Assembly: GCF_019679435.2 (NCBI RefSeq) | Contig: NZ_CP139781.1 | Location: 5,762,001 to 5,826,000, forward strand | Direction of reading: 5' to 3' | Origin: Actomonas aquatica | GTDB taxonomy: Bacteria > Verrucomicrobiota > Verrucomicrobiia > Opitutales > Opitutaceae | DNA length: 64,000 bases | Shown here: positions 7,931 through 16,235 of the stretch, in pieces | Numbering within the stretch: position 1 is the stretch's first letter | How the letters are laid out: each line of letters begins with the position of its first letter | Program-made: the position numbers and the translations under genes | The notes under the pieces: model-generated | What the model saw: the letters and a program-made list of their open reading frames with translations, nothing else | Told to the model about the DNA's origin: nothing | The model's database searches: none

Positions 7931-9013
7931 CTAAGCTTGGTGGGTGGCGGCGCTGGAAAGGATGTGCGTGGCCGTGGGGCTTTCGCCCTCGAGCCAGCGG
8001 TGCACCCGGCCGGCCAGAAACTCGATGTAGGGGGCCTGGTCGTTGAGGCAGGGCACGTGGCGGAAGGATTCGCCGCCGGCGGCTTTGAACTCTTCGGCCC
8101 CTTCGCCGGCGATTTCCTCGAGCGTCTCGAGGCAATCGGCCACGAAGGCCGGGGTCATGACCACCATGCGCTTCTTGCCGTCGTGGGCGAAGCGTTCGAG
8201 TTCCTTATCGGTATAGGGGGTGAGCCAGGGTTCACCGACGAGGCGGGACTGGAAGGAGACGGACCACTTGTCGGCGGGCAGGCCGGCGCGTTTGACGAAG
8301 GCGTCGGTGGTCTTGAGCACCTGGGCCTTGTAGCACATGGCGTGGGCGGCGCTGCAGGTGGAGCAGCAGTCTTTCACGAGGGTGCAATGGGCCTTGGAGG
8401 CGTCGCCCTTGCGCAGGTGGCGCACGGGGATGCCGTGGTAGGAAAAGAGGATGTGGTCGTAGGGCTCCTCGAGGTAGGGAGCGGAGACGCGGTAGAGCGC
8501 TTCGATGTAGTCGGCGTCCTCGTAGAACGGCTGCACCGACTCGATTTTCATCGTCGGCGCGAGACGGGCGGCTTCCTCGTAGACCTTCACCACGACAGTT
8601 TCCCAGGAGGACATCGCGTAGTGGGGGTATTGGGGGAAGAGCAGCACCTCCTCGATGCCATCGGTGGCCATTTGCTCGATCACGCTGGCGATCGAGGGCT
8701 GGCGGTAGCGCATGGCGAGGTAGACGGGTAGGTCGGGGCCGAGGGCGGTGGCGAGTTTGGCGGCGACGGCTTGGGAAGTGAGGACGAGCGGGGAGCCGTT
8801 TTCGGTCCAAATTTCCTCGTAAGCCTTGGCGGATTTGGGCGCGCGGAAGCGACAAATGATCTGATTGACGAGAAAGCGGCGGGCGGGGCCCCAGGCCGGT
8901 TTGTCGATCACGCGCTCGTCGCCGAGGAATTCCTGCAGATAGGTGCGGACATCCGGCACGGCGGTGGAATCGGGCGAACCCAGGTTAACGAGGAGGACGG
9001 CGCGTTTTGGCAT
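7931..9013 (-). CDS. hemH: Ferrochelatase with an internal cysteine cluster
   Basis: 360 residues from the ATG at 9013, where MPKRAVLLVNLGSPDS begins the family. It inserts Fe2+ into protoporphyrin IX (or coproporphyrin III), the last haem step. Key features are S-Y-H-G-I-P with catalytic His193, F-Q-S-R-L-V-G-E-P-W-L-T-P-Y-T and C-L-E-T-L-E-E-I. Between them, where E. coli HemH has a short region with one Cys, this protein carries Cys210, 216, 217, 220 and 227. A subgroup of bacterial ferrochelatases is known to hold a [2Fe-2S] cluster in an internal Cys-rich insert at this place, so a cluster is likely. Two hybrid kinases flank the gene. The frame is open upstream to 9340, but that stretch lacks protein character. 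Confidence 0.93.
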   Translation of the reverse strand: MPKRAVLLVNLGSPDSTAVPDVRTYLQEFLGDERVIDKPAWGPARRFLVNQIICRFRAPKSAKAYEEIWTENGSPLVLTSQAVAAKLATALGPDLPVYLAMRYRQPSIASVIEQMATDGIEEVLLFPQYPHYAMSSWETVVVKVYEEAARLAPTMKIESVQPFYEDADYIEALYRVSAPYLEEPYDHILFSYHGIPVRHLRKGDASKAHCTLVKDCCSTCSAAHAMCYKAQVLKTTDAFVKRAGLPADKWSVSFQSRLVGEPWLTPYTDKELERFAHDGKKRMVVMTPAFVADCLETLEEIAGEGAEEFKAAGGESFRHVPCLNDQAPYIEFLAGRVHRWLEGESPTATHILSSAATHQA

Positions 9014-9161
9014 GTGGCGCCATTCATCGAAGCGGGGGGAAGGGTTGTCAACTGGAGGGCGGGCTTTCCCGGCGCGGGGGAAGGTGACGGCGGGCGGGGC
9101 AGTGCGTAAATCCCCGGATGGACTTGGACGGCGGGGTGCCTTTACTCGCCGGTTGCTCGTC

Positions 9162-12100
9162 GTGGATTTGCCACTGCTGTTTATTCCCCAACTTCCTTTT
9201 TCGCTCGGCGTGGTGTCTTGGCCGAGCGCGTTGCTGTTGAATGGCGCGGGTTGGGGGCTGCTGGGGGGCGTGTTGGTGGTGGCGGCGTTTGTCCTGGGGT
9301 TCTGGTGGCGCGGAAGGCGGGGGACCTCGGATCCGAGCAAAGCCAGCCAAGCCGATCAGGCGGGGCGGGAACGGGGGCAGGCGGATTTGCAATCGGTGCT
9401 CTCGAATCTCGATGTCTTGGTCTGGGAGGCGGAGGTTTTGGTCGAAGGGGAGTCCCTGCGATGGGACTTCCGGATCAAAGAGACGCGGATGACTCAGCGC
9501 CTCTTTGCCGAGGGCTGGCAGGAGCGGCGGATCAGCCTATGGCGGCATCTGCAGGTGCCGGAGATGGCGGAGATGGACCGGCGCTCGCGCGGGGCGATTT
9601 TGGAAGGCCTGCCGGGTTACCAGCAGGAGTTTCGGGTCCCGGAGGGCGACGGGTTTCGTTGGGTGCGTGAGACGGTGGCGATCGAACAGCGGGCGGCCGA
9701 TCGATACTGGCTGGTGGGGTTTGCGGTCGATATCACCGACCAGCGGTTGGCGGAGGAGGAGTTTCGCCACAGTGAACGCAGCCTGACGGAGATCTTGAAA
9801 GGGGCGGACTGTCTGCTCTGGCGTTCGCAGGTGGAGCGAGGGGCGGATGGGGTTTTGCAATGGCTCCATTTTCGTATCCCCCGGTCGGGATTGTATCCAC
9901 GGCTCTTCGGTGATCGGCCGGCCACCATGGGCGGGAAACTCTGGAGTTTGGTGGAGGTGCCCGACCTGGAGGCGATGAACCGGCGCTCGCGGGATGCCTT
10001 GGAGAATGGGGCGCCGGAGTATGAGCAGACCTTTAGCGTGCGAAATCGGGCCGGGGAGTCCTTCTGGCTGCAGGAAAAGGTTTCGATCTATCCCATCGGC
10101 GCCAATCAGTGGCACTTGGTGGGCATCGTCACCGATGTGACCCAGCGACGTAAGGCGGAGCTGGCGGTGCGACGGTCGGAGGGGCGCTACCGCTCTCTGT
10201 TTGAGCACGTGCCGGTTTCGATCGTGGAGGCGGATTTTACGGCGGTGGGTGAGTGGCTGGAGCGGCTGCGGGGGGAAGGAGTGACGGACCTGCGCGCGTA
10301 TTTGCAGCGTCACCCACGGGAGATTTCGCGCGGGGCGATGCGGGTGCAGATTCTCGCGGCCAATGTGGCGGCCCGGCGCACGATTGGGGCCGAGAGCACC
10401 CGGCAGATCCGGTGGCGTCGGCGGGTGTTGGAGACGCCGTCCTCGATGGAGGCGGTGTTGGAGGCGTTCGTCGCGCTCTGGGAGGGGCGCAACTTCATCG
10501 AACGGGTGGTGGAGCTGAGGAGTCTGCACGGGCGTCACATCACCACGACGATGCGGTGGTGGGTGGCCCATGGAGAGCAGGGCTACGACCTCTCGCAGGT
10601 CATCATGATCTATGTGGATGTGACCGAATTGAAGCGGGTGCAGGGCGACTTGGCCGCGCAACGCGAGCAGTTGAGCGTCACCTTGCGTTCGATGAAGGAG
10701 GGGGTCGTCACCACGGACACGATCGGGCGGGTGCAGTTCATCAACCCGGCCGCGCAGGAGCTGATCGGGGTGAGTGAAGCCAATGCCATCGGGCAACCGC
10801 TGCTGCGGGCCTGCGGTTTTAAATCGGCCGAAAGTGGCGAGCCGCTCTCACTTGAGCTGGAGCGGGTCGCGGCGGGCGACGCGGTGCTCAATCTGCCAGC
10901 CAATACGGTGATCGAAAAGTCGCCGGGCGACCTGCGCTTGATCGAGGGCGAGCTGGCGCCGGTGCACGACCGCGAGTCGCGGGTCACGGGCGTGGTGCTG
11001 GTGTTTCGCGACATCACCGACCGCGATCGGCTGGAGAAAGAAATGGTGCGGGCCACTCGGCTCGAAGGCGTCGGGGTGCTGGCCGGCGGCATTGCTCATG
11101 ATTTTAACAATATCCTCACCGCGGTCATCGGCAACCTGTCGATCGCCGCGATCGACACCGAAGAGCACACCGACGTCGGCAGTGCGGTGCGGGATGCGCG
11201 ACGAGCGGCCCTCAAAGCCAAGGACCTCACCCAGCAGCTGCTCACCTTTGCCAAGGGCGGGGAGCCGATTCGAGCGGCGGTGCAGTTGCCGGAGGTCATC
11301 CGCGATATGGCGGGATTTGCGCTGCATGGAGCCAACGTGCGGGCGGAGTTCGATTTTGCCGAAGACCTATGGCTGGCCAATGTCGACAAGGGGCAAATCG
11401 GGCGCGTGGTGCAGAACCTGGTGATCAACGCGGTCCAGGCCATGCCGGGGGGCGGCCGGGTGACTTTGCAGGCGCGCAACGAGGTGCTGGCGTATTGCCC
11501 GGGGCGGCGACTGCAGCCGGGCAAGTATGTGCGTATCGACATTAGTGATACCGGTGGCGGCATCCGGCCGGAGCACCTGGCTCGGGTGTTTGATCCCTAT
11601 TTCTCGACGAAGGAATCGGGAAGCGGGCTCGGCCTGTCGGCGGCCTATTCCATCGTGGCCAAGCACCAGGGTGTGATCGAAGTGGCCTCCACGCTGGGCG
11701 AAGGCACGACCTTTACCATCTGGTTGCCGGTGGCGGTGACGAACGAAACGGCGCCGGAAGAAGTCGCCGTGGAACTCGAAGCCCCGTTGCGTGGGCGGGT
11801 GCTCTTCATGGATGACGAGGAACCGATCCGCGAAATGATCGTGACGCTGCTCCGGCGCCTGGGCATGGAGGTCCAGACCACGGCCGACGGCGAGGAGCTG
11901 GTGGAGGTCTACCGGCGGGAATTTGAGCGCGGCACGCCGCCGGACCTGGTGTTGACGGATCTCACCGTGCCGGGTGGCATGGGCGGGCAGCAGGCGATGG
12001 AGATCTTGTTGACTATCAATCCGGCCGTGCGCGCGGTGGTTTCGAGCGGTTATTCCAGTGACCCGATTCTGGCGAATTTCCGCGACTACGGTTTCTGCGG

Positions 12101-12182
12101 CATGGTCGCCAAACCTTACGAGCTGCCCGAGTTGCGTCGCGTCCTGCAGGAGGCGCTGTCGACGGAACCGGACTCGTCCTAG
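9162..12182 (+). CDS. Membrane-bound PAS hybrid histidine kinase with C-terminal receiver
   Basis: About 1006 residues if started at GTG 9162; GTG 9210 is an alternative and no ATG fits, so the start is uncertain. One N-terminal membrane helix (G-W-G-L-L-G-G-V-L-V-V-A-A-F-V-L-G-F-W-W) ends in R-G-R-R. Two similar PAS units follow, each built on an L-x-W-x-F-R-I...R-L-F pattern and closed by V-D-I-T-D or V-T-D-V-T, then further PAS domains. HisKA has His646 in G-I-A-H-D-F-N-N. HATPase_c shows D-T-G-G-G-I and G-S-G-L-G-L. The receiver has phosphoacceptor Asp933 in V-L-T-D-L-T-V-P and a K-P-Y lysine. It is a close relative of the kinase at 5046-7904, and hemH lies between them. Its stop overlaps that of the next, convergent gene. 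Confidence 0.87.
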   Translation: MDLPLLFIPQLPFSLGVVSWPSALLLNGAGWGLLGGVLVVAAFVLGFWWRGRRGTSDPSKASQADQAGRERGQADLQSVLSNLDVLVWEAEVLVEGESLRWDFRIKETRMTQRLFAEGWQERRISLWRHLQVPEMAEMDRRSRGAILEGLPGYQQEFRVPEGDGFRWVRETVAIEQRAADRYWLVGFAVDITDQRLAEEEFRHSERSLTEILKGADCLLWRSQVERGADGVLQWLHFRIPRSGLYPRLFGDRPATMGGKLWSLVEVPDLEAMNRRSRDALENGAPEYEQTFSVRNRAGESFWLQEKVSIYPIGANQWHLVGIVTDVTQRRKAELAVRRSEGRYRSLFEHVPVSIVEADFTAVGEWLERLRGEGVTDLRAYLQRHPREISRGAMRVQILAANVAARRTIGAESTRQIRWRRRVLETPSSMEAVLEAFVALWEGRNFIERVVELRSLHGRHITTTMRWWVAHGEQGYDLSQVIMIYVDVTELKRVQGDLAAQREQLSVTLRSMKEGVVTTDTIGRVQFINPAAQELIGVSEANAIGQPLLRACGFKSAESGEPLSLELERVAAGDAVLNLPANTVIEKSPGDLRLIEGELAPVHDRESRVTGVVLVFRDITDRDRLEKEMVRATRLEGVGVLAGGIAHDFNNILTAVIGNLSIAAIDTEEHTDVGSAVRDARRAALKAKDLTQQLLTFAKGGEPIRAAVQLPEVIRDMAGFALHGANVRAEFDFAEDLWLANVDKGQIGRVVQNLVINAVQAMPGGGRVTLQARNEVLAYCPGRRLQPGKYVRIDISDTGGGIRPEHLARVFDPYFSTKESGSGLGLSAAYSIVAKHQGVIEVASTLGEGTTFTIWLPVAVTNETAPEEVAVELEAPLRGRVLFMDDEEPIREMIVTLLRRLGMEVQTTADGEELVEVYRREFERGTPPDLVLTDLTVPGGMGGQQAMEILLTINPAVRAVVSSGYSSDPILANFRDYGFCGMVAKPYELPELRRVLQEALSTEPDSS

Positions 12183-12490
12183 GCCGCGCAGGCGCGGATG
12201 CGGGCGATGAGCGTCCCGACGTTCTCGGGGGCGATACGGTCGGTCAGCACGGTGCCGGGATATCGCAATTCGGTGTCGAGGTGCACGCCGGGCTCGGAGC
12301 CGGGGCGCACGATGTCCTCGATGAAATCCATGCCACCGCGCGGTTTGATCCAGGCGTAGAAGAGGTCGGCATCGCCCGATTCGAGCACGACATCGAGCCG
12401 GAGGAAGGTGTGACAGTAGAGGGTGAGGTCCCGAAACGACGCAAACCAGGTCGGCGGGCACGTCAGTTGATCGCGAATGATCAGAGTCAT
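12179..12490 (-). CDS. Small protein of unknown function
   Basis: 103 residues from the ATG at 12490 (MTLIIRDQLTCPPTWFASFR). It is rich in aromatic and charged residues, with no signal peptide or membrane helix and no motif I recognise. The stop TAG shares the CTAG sequence with the stop of the converging kinase gene, a 4-bp overlap. A longer frame extends through gpmI on the opposite strand, but that extension is a shadow of gpmI. A real gene is likely because its codon use and compact tail-to-tail packing match its neighbours; the function is unknown. Confidence 0.6.
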   Translation of the reverse strand: MTLIIRDQLTCPPTWFASFRDLTLYCHTFLRLDVVLESGDADLFYAWIKPRGGMDFIEDIVRPGSEPGVHLDTELRYPGTVLTDRIAPENVGTLIARIRACAA

Positions 12491-12602
12491 GTCGGAGCTG
12501 TGGCCTAGCAGATCGTTTGCCAAAAAACCGGGATGAGAGGCCAGCGGGTGAGCACGATTGGGTTTTGACGATCGCCCGGCGAGCGGGCCTGCTGGAGGTC
12601 GA

Positions 12603-14201
12603 ATGTCCAACGCCATGACTGAAGAAAAACGCACGCCTGTCCTGCTCGTGATCCGCGATGGTTGGGGAAAGAACCCCGATCCCGCCGCCAAAGCTTCCAA
12701 TGCCGTGGAACTCGCCGCCACTCCGTGTGACGACGCGCTGCAGGCCGGCAGCCCGAAGACCGCCATCAGGGCCTCGGGTCTCGACGTCGGTCTGCCCGAC
12801 GGCGTGATGGGCAACAGCGAGGTGGGCCACGAAAACATCGGCGCCGGTCGCATCGTCGACCAGGAGCTGGTGCGCCTCAACAAGCTGTTCTCCGAGGGCA
12901 AACTCGCCGGCAACGCCGTCTGGGGCGGCATCAAAGAGCGCGTCGCCGCCGGCGGTCGCCTCCACCTCATGGGCATCGTGTCCGACGCGGGCGTGCACGG
13001 CATGCTCGACCACCTTTACGGCATCCTCGAACAGGCCAAGACCGATGGCATCAAAGAGGTGTTCATCCACGCCTTCACCGATGGCCGCGACACGCCCCCG
13101 ACCAGCGGTCTGGGTTACGTGACGGCCGTTGATGCCAAGTGCGCCGAGATCGGCGTGGGCAAGATCGCCAGCGTTTGCGGTCGCTTTTGGAGCATGGACC
13201 GCGACAACCGCTGGGAGCGCGTTTCGAAGGCCTACGACCTGCTCACCGGCCGCGCCGCCGTGGCCACCGCCAAGACCGCGCAGGAAGCCGTGCAGCAGTA
13301 TTACGATGCGCCGCTCAGCCCGAGCCAGACCGGTGACGAATTTGTCGCGCCGACCGCCATCGTGGACGCCTCCGGCGAGCCGCTGGCGACCTTCCAAAAC
13401 GGCGATGCCGTGCTCTTCTACAACTACCGCGGCGACCGTCCGCGCGAGATCACCAAGGCCTTCGTGTTCGATGACTTTGATGGCTTCGATCGCGGCGAGA
13501 AGCTCGACCTCTACTACGCCACCATGACGGAGTATGAGAAGGGTCTGCCGGTGCACATCGTTTCGCCGAAGCCCGAGAAGTTGAAAAACATCCTCGGTGA
13601 GGTCGTGGCCAATGCGGGCATCAACCAGTTCCGCTGTGCCGAGACCGAGAAGAACCCGCACGTCACCTTCTTCTTCAACAACTACCGCAGCGATCCCTTC
13701 CCCGGTGAAGATCGCGCCTGCCCGTCCAGCCCCAAGGTGCCGACCTACGACATGCAGCCGGAAATGTCTTCGGTGGAAGTCACCGCCAAAGCGAAGGAAG
13801 CCATCCTCTCCGGCAAATACGGCCTGGTGGTGGTCAACTTCGCCAACCCCGACATGGTCGGCCACACCGGCAATCTCGACGCCGTGATCAAGGCGGTCGA
13901 GGCGACCGACAAGGGCGTGGGCATTTTGCTCGAAGCCCTCAAGTCCGTCGGCGGCAAGGCGGTCGTCACCGCCGACCACGGCAACTGCGAACAGATGTGG
14001 AACCCGGAGACCAAGGGCCCGCATACCGCGCACACGCTCAACCTCGTGGAACTCTTCGTCGTCGGCGAAGGCCTCACCAAGGATGGCACCCAGATGCGGG
14101 ACGGCGGTCGCCTCGCCGACATCGCGCCGACCGTGCTCGACCTCATGGGCCTGCCGAAGCCGGTGGAGATGACCGGCGAAAGCCTCATCGCCTCGCGGTA
14201 A
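12603..14201 (+). CDS. gpmI: 2,3-bisphosphoglycerate-independent phosphoglycerate mutase
   Basis: 532 residues, the usual iPGM length. It interconverts 3- and 2-phosphoglycerate in glycolysis using two Mn2+ ions. The first metal motif is R-D-G-W-G (Asp19) and the phosphoserine nucleophile lies in M-G-N-S-E-V-G-H (Ser72). Downstream are G-R-D-T-P-P, G-D-R-P-R-E-I, a metal-binding N-F-A-N-P-D-M-V-G-H-T-G and V-T-A-D-H-G-N. A GGAGG lies 4 nt before ATG 12603, which decides that start over the ATG at 12615. It is monocistronic, with a clear terminator after the stop. Confidence 0.96.
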   Translation: MSNAMTEEKRTPVLLVIRDGWGKNPDPAAKASNAVELAATPCDDALQAGSPKTAIRASGLDVGLPDGVMGNSEVGHENIGAGRIVDQELVRLNKLFSEGKLAGNAVWGGIKERVAAGGRLHLMGIVSDAGVHGMLDHLYGILEQAKTDGIKEVFIHAFTDGRDTPPTSGLGYVTAVDAKCAEIGVGKIASVCGRFWSMDRDNRWERVSKAYDLLTGRAAVATAKTAQEAVQQYYDAPLSPSQTGDEFVAPTAIVDASGEPLATFQNGDAVLFYNYRGDRPREITKAFVFDDFDGFDRGEKLDLYYATMTEYEKGLPVHIVSPKPEKLKNILGEVVANAGINQFRCAETEKNPHVTFFFNNYRSDPFPGEDRACPSSPKVPTYDMQPEMSSVEVTAKAKEAILSGKYGLVVVNFANPDMVGHTGNLDAVIKAVEATDKGVGILLEALKSVGGKAVVTADHGNCEQMWNPETKGPHTAHTLNLVELFVVGEGLTKDGTQMRDGGRLADIAPTVLDLMGLPKPVEMTGESLIASR

Positions 14202-14235
14202 GGTTCGCGGCGGTTTACACCTCTATTCATTTACA

Positions 14236-14266
14236 CCGCGCCTCGGAATCCGGGGCGCGGTTTTTT
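14236..14266 (+). terminator. Terminator after gpmI
   Basis: Stem CCGCGCC/GGCGCGG (14236-14260) followed by six T residues, 34 nt past the gpmI stop. It may also damp the converging GH13 transcript. Confidence 0.8.
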
Positions 14267-14284
14267 GTGCCAGTAGGCGACGGT

Positions 14285-16159
14285 TCAGTGAATCTCCAGC
14301 ACCACCGCGCTGCGGGCGGGGACGACGACGGATTCGCTCAGGTCCTGGGTGGTGCCGGTGAGCACATCGGTGCCGTGGCTGCCCGGCGGCAGGATTTCGG
14401 CGAAGCGGGCGGTCGGGAGCACCGCCGGCTCGGGGCGTTTGTTGAGCACGACCATCACGGTGCTCTCGTCGGTGTAACGAAAATAACAATACGTGCCATC
14501 GTCGGGCACGAAGTGACGCAGCGCGCCGTCGTGGATGGCGGTGGCGGTGCGGCGCCAGTGCAGGAGACGGCGGGTGAAAGCCTGGGCATCACGTTGGTCC
14601 GTGGTGAGCCCGTCGCCGGTGAAGGCGTTGACGGGATCGCCGGCCCAGCCGCCGGGGAAGTCGGTGCGAATCACGCCGTGGTCGCCCGGGTGGTCGCGGT
14701 TGTGCATGAGGATCTCGGTGCCGTAGTAGAGCTGCGGGATGCCGCGCATGGTGAGGTTAAACACGAGACCGAGTTTAAAGAGCGCGAGGTCCTCGCCGAC
14801 CTGGGTGTAGAAGCGGTCCATGTCGTGGTTGTCGGGGAAGATGACGAGGTCCTGCGGGGCCGGGTAGAGGAAGTCGTGGGCGACCGCTTCGTAGAGCCGG
14901 ATGAAACCGGCGTTCCACGTTTCCTCCGGCGCGGTGAGGGCGAGGCGCAGGGCGTCGTTGAGCGGGAAATCCATCATGCTCGGCATGGGCGAAGTGTAAG
15001 CGTCGGCGTTGACCTTGCCGCGTTGCCAGTAAGCGACGAGGGCGGGGGAGAGGGTCCACTCCTCGCCGACGAGATTGAGCTGCGGATATTCGGTCAGGAT
15101 GGCGGACGCCCAGCGCGCCATGAAGTGTTTATCTGGATACGGATAGGTGTCGACGCGCACGCCGGAGAGGCCGGCTTCCTCAATCCACCAGATCGCGTTT
15201 TGAATGAGGTAGTCGGCCATCAGCGGATGGCGCTGATTTAGGTCAGGCATGTCGGCGACGAACCAACCGTCGTTGAAACGCTGGCGATCAATCTGAGCCG
15301 CGTGCGGATCCTGATTGGTGGTGCGCGCGTGGTTGGTGGGCTCGAAGCGACCCGCAAAATTGATCCACTCCGCATCAGGTGGATCCTGCACAAACCAATG
15401 CTGCAGACCGCAGTGGTTGGGCACCATGTCCATGATGACGCCGAGGCCGCGCTCGCGGGCGGCGGCGACGAGGTGGAGATAGTCGTCGTGGTTGCCGTAA
15501 CGCGGATCGATGCGGTAAAAGTCGGTCATGGCGTAGCCGTGGTAGGACCAACGCGGCATGTCGTTTTCGCGCACGGGGTTTAACCATAGCTGGGTCACGC
15601 CGAGGTCGGCGAGGTAGTCGAGGTGTTGGGTAATGCCGGCGAGGTCACCGCCGTGGCGGCCGTAGGCTTCGGCGCGGTTGAGGCCCTCGCGTAGGTCGGC
15701 GATTTCGTCGTTGGACGGGTCGCCGTTGGCGAAGCGATCGGGCGTGATGAGGTAAATCACGTCGCTGGCGTTAAACCCCTCGCGGTCGGCGGAGCCGGGG
15801 ACGCGGGGTTTGAGCTCGTAGGAGAAGACTGAATACGTGACGTCGGGTGCGGTGAGGTGCAGCTCCAAGGAGCCGGGCGCGGCTTCCGGCGCGATCTGCA
15901 GGTAGACGAAGAGGTAACGCGGATTGGCCACGCGCTCCACGCGGTCGATGTGAACACCCGGGTAGTCGGTGAGGGAGACGGTGCAGTCGTGCAGGTTTTC
16001 GCCGTAGAGCAGCAGTTGCAGTTCGGACTGTTGCATGCCGGCCCACCAGTGGGCGGGTTCGAGGCGCTCGAGTTCCGGTTTGGCGGACAGGGGCGTCAGC
16101 AGCAGCGAGGCGATTAACGCGGCGCTGAGGAGCGGGCGAGGCAAGCGGGGGCGGGGCAT
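14285..16159 (-). CDS. Secreted GH13 alpha-glucan hydrolase (cyclomaltodextrinase/neopullulanase type)
   Basis: 624 residues with a signal peptide (about 1-26, ending T-P-L-S-A-K). Residues about 30-115 form the N-terminal beta-sandwich typical of cyclomaltodextrinase/SusA-like enzymes (W-W-A-G-M, L-L-L-Y-G-E-N-L). The catalytic barrel follows with V-I-Y-L-I-T-P-D-R-F-A-N-G-D, D-M-V-P-N-H, G-V-R-V-D-T (nucleophile Asp337), L-V-G-E-E-W (acid Glu366) and F-P-D-N-H-D (Asp446). A C-terminal beta domain ends the protein. It would cut cyclodextrins, pullulan or maltodextrins in the periplasm. A minus-strand terminator separates it from the acyltransferase upstream, so it probably has its own promoter. 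Exact substrate is not readable from sequence. Confidence 0.9.
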   Translation of the reverse strand: MPRPRLPRPLLSAALIASLLLTPLSAKPELERLEPAHWWAGMQQSELQLLLYGENLHDCTVSLTDYPGVHIDRVERVANPRYLFVYLQIAPEAAPGSLELHLTAPDVTYSVFSYELKPRVPGSADREGFNASDVIYLITPDRFANGDPSNDEIADLREGLNRAEAYGRHGGDLAGITQHLDYLADLGVTQLWLNPVRENDMPRWSYHGYAMTDFYRIDPRYGNHDDYLHLVAAARERGLGVIMDMVPNHCGLQHWFVQDPPDAEWINFAGRFEPTNHARTTNQDPHAAQIDRQRFNDGWFVADMPDLNQRHPLMADYLIQNAIWWIEEAGLSGVRVDTYPYPDKHFMARWASAILTEYPQLNLVGEEWTLSPALVAYWQRGKVNADAYTSPMPSMMDFPLNDALRLALTAPEETWNAGFIRLYEAVAHDFLYPAPQDLVIFPDNHDMDRFYTQVGEDLALFKLGLVFNLTMRGIPQLYYGTEILMHNRDHPGDHGVIRTDFPGGWAGDPVNAFTGDGLTTDQRDAQAFTRRLLHWRRTATAIHDGALRHFVPDDGTYCYFRYTDESTVMVVLNKRPEPAVLPTARFAEILPPGSHGTDVLTGTTQDLSESVVVPARSAVVLEIH

Positions 16160-16171
16160 GCCTGCATTCTC

Positions 16172-16205
16172 AAACGAAGAACCCGACCGGCAAGGGCCGG
16201 CCGGG
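16172..16205 (-). terminator. Minus-strand terminator after the acyltransferase gene
   Basis: CCCGACCGGC (16182-16191) pairs with GCCGGCCGGG (16196-16205) with one G-T pair and a 4-nt loop. On the minus strand it is followed by a T-rich TTCTTCGTTTG. It ends the 16236-17486 transcript. Confidence 0.6.
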
Positions 16206-16235
16206 CGTTAAAACCGGGGCTTGCCCGGAGAAAAC

